Source: Diadophis punctatus similis (taxonomy: Eukaryota; Chordata; Lepidosauria; Squamata; Dipsadidae). Taken from it: 64,000 nt of DNA. This document shows, one piece after another, positions 56,694-64,000 of this stretch. Under the pieces are notes generated by a model, which saw nothing but the letters and a program-made list of their open reading frames with translations, did not search any database and had not been told where the DNA came from. Numbering within the stretch: position 1 is the first letter of the stretch; each line of letters starts with the position of its first letter. The translations under genes and the position numbers were made by a program. The DNA lies in contig JALIGW010000002.1 of the NCBI GenBank assembly GCA_023053685.1, forward strand, positions 42,290,720 through 42,354,719, written 5' to 3'.

Positions 56694-57617
56694 ATGTATC
56701 ATGTGTCCCTGAAAATGAGTCCTGGGATGGCGACCAGAGCTGAAGTCAGTCAAGGCAGCGGCAGGTTGCGCAACAGCAGCAAGGACAGCACGGGGAGCCG
56801 CTCCTGCTGCCACCTGTTGACCTGGCTGAAAAGCAGCCCGGCCTGGGAACCACCATCCCCCAGCAGCAGCAGGTGCAGCCCCAGCAGCCAGGCCTTGCGA
56901 TGGCGGTGGCTTCTGAAATTGATCCAGGGAAGAATGGACCGCTTCTTCCCTTTCAGCTCCTTCTGCATTCGCCAAAAGATCCAAGCAGCAATTACTCAGG
57001 GAAAAAAGAAGGTAAGGGGGATGAAGAAATTTTCCTCCCCCCACTGGCACCCCCCAATCAGGGTTCCAAATAGCATCCAAAATTAAATCAGAGTCCGAGG
57101 CAAAGTATTCCTCAAAGCTCCAATTTATTAGCAGAGCCATGTTGGCACATCTGGGGGAAACCCGAATCTGAAGTCCCGGGGTTCCTCCACCCAGTTGAAA
57201 GTTCAAGCCCTTGTGCCTACATCCCCAAGTCCATCACGTTGACCAACCTGGCAGAATCCACCCACCTCCTTCCGTGCAGGTGCAGGAGTGCGAAGACAAA
57301 GAATGACCTTGACTATCTAGGAAGAATTTGTTATGGCTACATACAGACAGCCCTCATGCAATTTCCCCTCCCAAGTTCCCACAGTAAAGAATACATATTA
57401 AAATAGTATAAAGTGTGGCAGGCCAAAGACCCCAACTAAAATGGCTTCGGCCTGACAGCAAGCAAAGTCAGCTGGCCACGCCCACCTCCCCACCCCTCGC
57501 TGATGACAGTCTTAACTAGGGGTTATTTTTGGGGTAGGGCTTATATTGCGAACAGCATGAAAAATCAGGCAAGGGCTTATTTTCAGGCTAGGTCGTATTT
57601 TCGGTAAAACACGGTAG
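56694..57617. mobile_element. DNA-transposon-like element with 'CCCTGAAAATRAG' ends, interrupted
   Basis: Left edge TGTGTCCCTGAAAATGAGTC, right edge (complement) CCGTGTTTTACCGAAAATACG followed by GCCTGAAAATAAGCCC. The GC-rich left part (56720-56960) is CAG/GCAGC-rich and gives long but meaningless frames on both strands. LTR-like sequence from about 57040 to 57385 splits it. Superfamily undetermined. Confidence 0.5.
57040..57385 (-). mobile_element. LTR-like repeat L, copy 1
   Basis: On the - strand it has 'CCAACATGGCTCTGCTAATAAATTGGAGCTTTG', with AATAAA, then 'CTCGGACTCTGATTTAATTT' and 'TTTGGAACCCTG'. Collinear with 58090-58440. The boundaries are unclear. LTR status is inferred from the poly(A) signal position and from a GGTGCC next to the end that could be a primer-binding site. 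Confidence 0.4.
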
Positions 57618-57829
57618 TTTATTTGTTCTTGTTTAGATGCAGTACAATTTATATAATTTTGATTTTATTCATGTTATTCATTTATGAAAAAATCAACATT
57701 CATGTGCAATAGTCTGTCCCTTCAGCATTTGTCATTCAAGACAATCTTTTTAGTTGTAGGCATATCATGAACATATCATGATATGCCTACATATCATTCT
57801 CCCCCTGTATGCATGTTGTTGGATGTGTT

Positions 57830-57968
57830 TTTTAACTTTTTAAAAACTGTTTTTAAATAAGTTTATTGTTTAGTGTTCTCTTAAAATGTGTACGCCGCCC
57901 TGAGTCCTTAGGGAGTAGGGCGGCATAGAAGAACCTAATAATAAATAAATAAATAAATAAATAAATTG
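57830..57968 (+). mobile_element. LINE 3' end with hairpin
   Basis: TACGCCGCCCTGAGTCC-TTAGGGAGTAGGGCGGC followed by ATAATAAATAAATAAATAA. Nearly identical to the tail at 51.93 kb ('GGCATAGAAGAACC'). Confidence 0.78.
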
Positions 57969-58089
57969 ATAAAGCGAGAATGATGCACATGGACAAACAG
58001 ACATAAGCAGAACAAAATAAATAAGCTGCACCCAATTCATTTCTTTTCTGAAATAAAACTATGGTCAATTCATGGGCTGTAATCATGCC

Positions 58090-58440
58090 TATGTCAAGGC
58101 TCCAAATAGTAATCGAGCAGAAATCAGAGTCCAAGGCAAAGAGTTCACCAAAGTTCCAATTTAATGCAGAGACCATGTTGGCAAAGACATGGAGCAACCC
58201 AAATCTAACTTTTCTCCTAAGCTCCCACTCAATAGGTAGTGGGCACTCCTTTTCCCCCACCCCCAACTGGGTCACGTTGGCCACTGATCTTCTGCCAGCG
58301 TGGCAACCTCTCCTCCCAGCTTCTTTCAGGTGTTGGACAAAGGATGACTTTGGAGAAGTAACGAAGAATGTGTTATCTCTAACGTCTCACCCTCACTGTA
58401 TTCCCCCTCCCCATTCTATAGTCTTCTATGTAGAAACATG
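58090..58440 (-). mobile_element. LTR-like repeat L, copy 2
   Basis: Shares 'CAGAGTCCAAGGCAAAG', 'AGTTCCAATTTAATGCAGAG', 'CCATGTTGGCA', 'GTCACGTTGGCC' and 'AGGATGAC' with copy 1 in the same orientation, about 1 kb apart. It may be the partner LTR of a gutted element or an independent insertion. Confidence 0.4.
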
Positions 58441-58895
58441 GCAAACGATGCTTTGTCAGCCTGCTGATTACCTATGGCTGATTCACTTGTATGAGTATAG
58501 TACTTAAGCATTGCAAGGACACAGCACTTCACTTCTCTATGACTCTGTATGTAAAGGGAGAACTAGGCCAGTGAGTATAGCAAGAGCAAACGTCTCTAAT
58601 AAATGACTTTTTTTATCATACAGAATCACAAAAGCCTTTTAGCATGGAAGTGAACGTTCAGAGATGAACATGGATTTACTTTCCCATAGTTTATGGATGA
58701 CTTTGTGTAAAAATAAATCTTATCAGTAGTAATAATAATAAATATTATGAACCATTACTATCTTTTCCATATTTTGGATTGGAAAAATTCAACTATGAAT
58801 TACGAGATTTCTAAACAAAATTCGCAAACTTATAGAAGTGGCTCAAGAAAATCTTAGGACAGAACCACTATGCAAAAAGTTCATAGCAGCTTTGT

Positions 58896-59092
58896 CCCAA
58901 AGGTGCTTTTCATATGGCAACTGGACTTTGTTTTTCCTTGAAGACGTTTCGCTTCTCATCCAGTTCAGAACTGAAGAAGCTTCTTGGATGAGAAGCAAAA
59001 TGTGTTCAAGGAAAAACAAAGTCCAGTTGCCTTTTGGAAAAAGCACCTTTGGAACAACCATGACCTGGATAATTGAGAATCTCCATAGATTT
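58896..59092. mobile_element. Penelope-like tail insertion, inverted, with 13-bp duplication
   Basis: Flanked by ATAGCAGCTTTGT at 58883-58895 and 59093-59105 (13 of 13). Inside, arms 'CCAAAGGTGCTTTT...GCAACTGGACTTTGTTTTTC' and its complement face each other around CAGTTCAGAACTGAAG. The right part continues 'CATGACCTGGATAATTGAGAATCTCCATAG', matching the 3' end of the element at 40478. Confidence 0.85.
58971..59003 (+). ncRNA. Hammerhead-like core, first family, decayed
   Basis: CTGAAGA and stem II AGCTTCT / AGAAGC (loop TGGATG) are perfect, but GAAAC-GTC has become AAAAT-GTG. The opposing arm keeps GAAGC-GAAAC-GTC on the - strand, so the family consensus had the full core. Confidence 0.5.
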
Positions 59093-59105
59093 ATAGCAGC
59101 TTTGT

Positions 59106-62100
59106 TTGAGGCTTAAACTTCGTTTGTACTTGCAATATTCATGTGGCGGTTCTATAAATAAATAATTATGGTGTGATGTGCTGTAGCTGATTGAAAAAAT
59201 ACAAATATTACAACAATGTATTCTTACGTGAAATTAACCTCTAATAAACATATTAGAGATGTTAACAAACTAGTTATTAAATATTCAATTAAAATGATAT
59301 TTGGAATGTTTTTAGACACAATTCTTCAATATTTCTTGAAAATTACATTCTAATAGCTTATGTGATTACTGCAATCAACCTAATAAATACTTTTATAAAA
59401 TAAAAAACCATTATAAAATACATGTAGAAGACAATATAAGTTTATTTTAAAGTTACTTTTAGAACAGAGTAATAACACATTAAAGCAGATTGAGAATATC
59501 TTTGTAGCCTCTTTGTAAAATAAGACAATTACATCTTGGTTTCATATGGAAAGAGATTGCATTATATGGGCCTACAGAAGAAATGTGTCTACTTGTATCC
59601 CAATTAACTATATTCTCAAAGTGGAAAGATACCTAATAAGCTCTCAAATGTTCAATTGATAAGAAGGATGATAAGGGTTGTATTAATTCCTTAATTGATG
59701 TCCTTCTTCCAAAATGTTCGTGAATAGAACGCAAGGAATTAAATGCTACTAGGAAAGAGATACAGGCAATCGCATAGGAAATGTTAAGAGAGCACAAAAT
59801 TAGGTGTATCCATTTATCAGAGATCTTAATAATAAATTATTTAATAATAGTAATTGGTAATCAAATGCTTATATCATAGAGGCAGATATTAGGGGAAGCA
59901 AAGCAATATACAGACATCATGTCTTGTTCAACTTCAGATAAAGTACCCAAAACAACAACAGGAATTTCTCTTAAGAATGCAGTTTAAAAGGAAGTTTCTG
60001 CAGTCTATTTTCCAGCCACCATATCATGTCAACCTGTTTCCTCCCTGGTTATTTTAATCAGAAGTGGCAACAGTTTAGAGGTTTGCCGCCACCCTACTCC
60101 TATTGAGCAATCAGCCAGCAATATTTGTGGTTAAACCATGACTTGCAACATCCATACTATGCCATTTCTTTTGTATCAGTTGCATCAGTTCAATTCCAAC
60201 AAATTAGATTCTACTTTTATTGCAACCTACCAGACACATTTTCTGTAGCCATCTGGTTAATGAAAACATTCAGACCTCTCTTCTGCTGCTTACTCTTGTC
60301 TCTTGGTGACAGCTGCATGGCTTCAGGATGTAGAAAATTGGTATCATTTAGTTGCACTCAGAAGCACAATCCTTAAACTATCCAAATCAGGGGTTTTTTT
60401 TAATGTCCTCTCTCTTGTGCATTTACATTTCTGTATATGTGTAAAATTCATCATTCTTCCATTTGTACCACCGTTATGTGATACAATTCCTTATTCCTAG
60501 TTAGCTTGAATTAGATTATTTTGAATTGGTCCATAAAATGATTTAACTGAATAAGCAAAGTAAAGTCACTCTCATTTATCTGTTGTTTGAAATCAGAAAT
60601 CTGAAAAAGTTTATATGCCATACAAACTATACTTTGCTAATTACAACTGATAAATCGATCCTTTTACTTCATTTTTATCCCCTTAATGTTGTGTTTATGG
60701 ATATTGCAGATATTTTGAAGTAATACAGAAGGAATACTATTAGTTATATGTGCTACAGTAGTAATACATCATTCTTCATTATGTTGTTATTTTAAATATC
60801 TGTGTAACTTATTGAAAAACTGTACTATACCAAATTGGATGAAAATGTATTTTTTAAAAAAATTGAAAATCCAAGAAGCATATCCTCAATTTAGGAGAAA
60901 TAAACATTCTCCTAGTTATATTTTCTCCACAGCAATAAGATTACTTAAACATTCCATGGAACTACAACATTGGAGCAGGAAAGAAGAGGGATTAGATTTC
61001 CTTTTCTTATCACAATTAAATGCATTAAAAATAATATATGCAATTATAAATATTGTAATGTCATCTTTAAAAGATCATTTGACAAACTATGCACCAAGAT
61101 CAATAACTATTGACTTTCAGCTTCAATCTTGCCACTGGTTTCTCATGCATAAATCTCATTTGTCAGTGAGAGATATCTATAAATAATTGAGATCAGGATC
61201 ACCCTTTTGTGTGTAAATGCATAATCAGAGCCAATTCTGCAACTGGAATCATGTATCTGTTGAACTAAATCTTTTAAAGTGTTGTCTGACACAATACCTT
61301 GTTTTCACATATTCTGGGAATTGTTTCTTAGAGTTTTTAAACATTCATCTCTACATAAAGGAAAGAAACATAGAGAGAATCAGACTGGATGGAAATCACT
61401 AAGATAACTGATTATCATTCTGCACTACAAGTTAGTGGTAATAGTACAAGAAAACATTTAATCATATTGTTTTGATAAAGTATATGTCTTTCCATGCACG
61501 TTTTCAGAATCTATGTACTCTGAAGATGATTCATGCAAGGTGTCAAGAGATTAAGCCTTATACTGGAGTTTTGGGTTATTAGAAAGAGTGTCAAAAAGGT
61601 TAATCCAATTCCACACCATAGGATTCCCCTAGGACTCTAAAATAAAACTTAAATTATACCATCTGGTCTCTGGTGTCTGTTAATCCTTTGCACCAGTGAT
61701 TAGTTCCTGTTTAGATTAGCAAATAAAAAAGAATTAATGTAGGTTAAAGGTTCTTGAAGCTTGATTCTTTTGCTTTTTAAAAAAATCAATAGACTAGGGA
61801 CACTTAAGTAAGCTTTTAGAGAATGAACTGGACATTTCATCCCAGTAATGAAGAGATGTTGTGAGTCCCTTGGTTCTATAAAATGCATTAGGTATCTGTC
61901 TCATATAAAATCAAAGTCACTGGGTTACTAGGGTCAAACACATTAAGCTTCATTTCAGGTCCACATTAGCATCTGAGCCCAAGTACACGATGCTTAATTG
62001 AATATTAAGCATCATCAGTCAAGCCCAGACAAAATAACTCCACTTGTCTAAAGCTTTCAATTATAATTATTTAATAAATCTGGCATATGGAATACTTCAT

Positions 62101-62576
62101 ATCACAATTTGCTAGTTTGCTACTACTGACACCTTAACCAAAATTGAAGTTGCATTAATCCTTTATGCTGTTTCAAGGTCTCTTATATGCAAGCGACTCA
62201 TTAGTTTAATATCAACATTGACCAAATGTTTGATACAAAGATTGCAACTTGGAAAAATATTCCAAGGAGGTGAAGTGAGGAAAAATCTGCTTAAAGGGTT
62301 TACTTCCATTTTCTTCCCTCTTCCCCTGTAAGCAGTCATGTTTAGGCTCCAGATTTAATATTTTAATATTTAATATTTTAATTTAGAAGAGAAGAAAGAA
62401 GTTGTTTGCCTCAACAGAAAATATCAGAAAAATTGTTGTGTTAATTTCCAAGGAAACCAATAAATGTCTGTCCGAGTACTATTTTTAATATGTGTTTCAA
62501 TTAAAACTACTAAATATATGTTCTGTTCAATTATCACACAAAAAAGAACAGGGTCTGTTGTGAAAGCAGTTCACAT
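59106..62576. other. Unique AT-rich DNA
   Basis: About 3.5 kb without recognised genes or transposon ends. The 124-residue frame at 60812-61186 has AT-biased residues and no motif. Around 61505-61540 a CTGAAGA with a poor stem is too weak to call. A 25-base palindrome-like GATGCTTAAT...ATTAAGCATC lies near 61989. Confidence 0.4.
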
Positions 62577-62811
62577 AATAGCAATAGCAATAGCACTTAG
62601 ACTTATATACAGCTTCATAGTGCTTTACAGCCCTCTCTAAGCGGTTTACAGAGTTCAGCATATTGCCCCCAACAATCTGGGTCCTCATTTTACCGACCTC
62701 AGAAGGATGGAAGGCTGAATCAACCTTGAGCCGGTGAGATTTGAACAGCTGAACTGCTGAACTAGCAGTAGCCTGCAGTGCTGCATTTAACCACTGCGCC
62801 ACCTCGGGTCT
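62577..62811 (-). mobile_element. tRNA-derived squamate SINE, copy 7
   Basis: AGCAATAGCAATAGCACTTAG to CTGCGCCACCTCGGGTC. It carries the same 'TTACCGACCTCAGAAGG' and 'TGAACAGCTGAACTGCTGAA' variants as copy 3, and a deletion of the adjacent CAGCTGAAG segment. Confidence 0.88.
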
Positions 62812-62829
62812 CCTAAAAAGCCCTGCTGT

Positions 62830-62998
62830 ACATAACTTGTTCAGGAATCACTTGCCTTCAGAAGTTGTGGGTGCTTCACCACTAGAGGCTTTTAAGAAGA
62901 GACTGGACAGCCACTTGTCTGAAATGATATATGGTCTCCTGCTTGAGCAGGGGGTTGGACTACAAAACCTCCAACGTCCCTTCCAACTCTGTTGTTCT
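62830..62998 (+). mobile_element. CR1 LINE 3' end (short)
   Basis: 'CCTTCAGAAGTTGTGGGTGC', 'CTTTTAAGAAGAGACTGGAC', 'GGTCTCCTGCTTGAGCAGG', 'GTCCCTTCCAACTCTGTTG'. These are the last ORF2 codons and 3' region, matching the other CR1 tails here. Confidence 0.82.
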
Positions 62999-64000
62999 GT
63001 TAGGATGCAACCCATTGCTAGCCAGCAAATATCCAGCCCACTGATTTTCAGTGTTGATCTCTCCACTTGGAAATTGCAAACGACATTTTGAAAGATCTAT
63101 GATGGGAGAGATAAAAATAAAGGGTCAGCTACAAGAAAGTAAATAAGCCTTCTTTTCCCCCAGAAAACCTAGAGTTTTGAGTACTTGCCATAAACTTTCA
63201 CCAGATTTCAGGAGTAGAATCACTTAAAGAGGTGTGCCAGAAGCAGAAGCAGAATAAAAGAGCAAGGTATAAATAAATAAATAAATGATATAGACTAAAA
63301 TAATCAAATAACTCAATTGGTGATCTAAGGCAGGCCATTTATCAAAGCTAAACTAGATAGATTTGTAAAAAAAAACTACTTTTCTACAGACTTCAAATGA
63401 AAATGGAAGTGAAAAATAGAATGAAAAGGTCTACTTTGGTCAAGAAGCATGTATCTTTGTGAGAAATAAAACCTTTAGAGTTCATCAGGGCTATCACACG
63501 CAGTGTCTCTTGTTTGATTTGGTTTGATTTTTTAAAAGAAATGTTCATTTTTGGATCAGAAGAGAAATGAAACATTTAGAACTTCCTTCTGAACTTTTAT
63601 ATTCTTTGCCATAAATTGCATTACTGTGGAGAATCAGAATAGTGCATAAAACATTAACCATTACACTAGCAGAGACACATTGGACATTTGTTCAATGAAA
63701 GTTCAGAATGTTTTCATTCAGACTATTTTTCCAATGGTATCTTCATGGATCTGTCTTTAAGAATCAGTTTTGTTGTTCCAAGTGAAGCGATCCTTTTGCG
63801 AATGCAAGATTACGCTGATATATGATTTCAGTGCAATTATAATTACGTTGTTTTTAGTTTGGGTACAGTATTAGACATCAAGGAATGTATACACAAATTT
63901 TCCCTTTCCAATTTTATTCTCAAAGCTGCAGAATTAATTGCAATAAGTGGACAGTTAGCAACTGGCCACAAATCATTCAATCTCTCAACAGCCTAACTGC
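62999..64000. other. Unique AT-rich DNA
   Basis: No gene or repeat end recognised. A small (AATA)n sits near 63270. Confidence 0.45.

Noticed and set aside
56547..57206. 219-codon - strand frame and 130-codon + strand frame
   Set aside because: Alanine/glycine- or serine-rich products of GCAGC-rich transposon sequence, bounded by transposon and LTR-like ends. No conserved domain.
57752..57795. Inverted GTAGGCATATCATG pair
   Set aside because: Short and AT-rich. Could be chance, and no element boundary is associated.
60812..61186. 124-codon + strand frame
   Set aside because: AT-rich region, no recognisable domain, splice or promoter context. A frame of this length can occur by chance.
61505..61545. 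Another hammerhead-like CTGAAGA site
   Set aside because: The stem II partners pair poorly and GAAA is not preserved. It may be a relic of a Penelope-like tail but is not supportable alone.

Overview
The window reads as non-coding nuclear DNA of a squamate reptile, most likely a snake. It is AT-rich and crowded with transposable elements typical of that lineage: tRNA-derived squamate SINEs, CR1 LINE tails that run into pentanucleotide (ATTCT/TTCTC) microsatellites, hAT- and mariner-type MITEs, Tc1 remnants and Penelope-like tails. The organism is inferred from repeat style only. I found no host protein-coding exon, rRNA gene or functional tRNA gene; almost every sizeable open frame is transposon-derived or lies in a microsatellite. 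The centrepiece is a 5.33-kb tyrosine-recombinase retrotransposon of the DIRS1 type at 17639-22968. It is GC- and CpG-rich, with 103-bp inverted terminal repeats identical at every base. An internal complementary region at 22624-22718 is the exact reverse complement of the joined right and left ends. It carries gag-like, reverse transcriptase/RNase H/methyltransferase-like and tyrosine recombinase frames. The RT, RNase H and recombinase signature residues are present. The only obvious lesion is a frame change inside gag. Each successive frame lies at -1 to the one before. A short relative of the same element sits at 31826-32474 between two 78-bp direct repeats. Layout: 0-5 kb, a purine-rich microsatellite inside an old hAT-type repeat, a CR1 tail and a Tc1 transposase remnant; 5-12.5 kb, two putative solo LTRs, a foldback MITE, two long (TA)n tracts and a SINE pair; 12.5-17.6 kb, mostly unique sequence with one SINE and one LINE tail; 17.6-23 kb, the DIRS element; 23-29 kb, a GAAA/GGAA satellite, a putative LTR and a MITE inserted in microsatellite; 29.5-35.6 kb, a TA-flanked MITE, the DIRS relative and an inverted CR1 cluster; 36-46.6 kb, microsatellites, Penelope-like tails, an L1 ORF2 remnant, a nested old CR1 and several SINEs; 47.3 kb, a perfect 66-bp palindrome; 49-54 kb, nested DNA transposons; 55-59 kb, LTR-like paralogues and Penelope-like inverted insertions; 59-64 kb, mostly unique AT-rich DNA. 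The most unusual signals beyond the DIRS element are hammerhead-ribozyme-like cores (CTGANGA, a stem, then GAAA or a decayed form) in three sorts of Penelope-like tail at 40.57, 55.28, 55.69 and 58.97 kb. Two of these lie in short inverted insertions with exact 13-bp and 15-bp target duplications.
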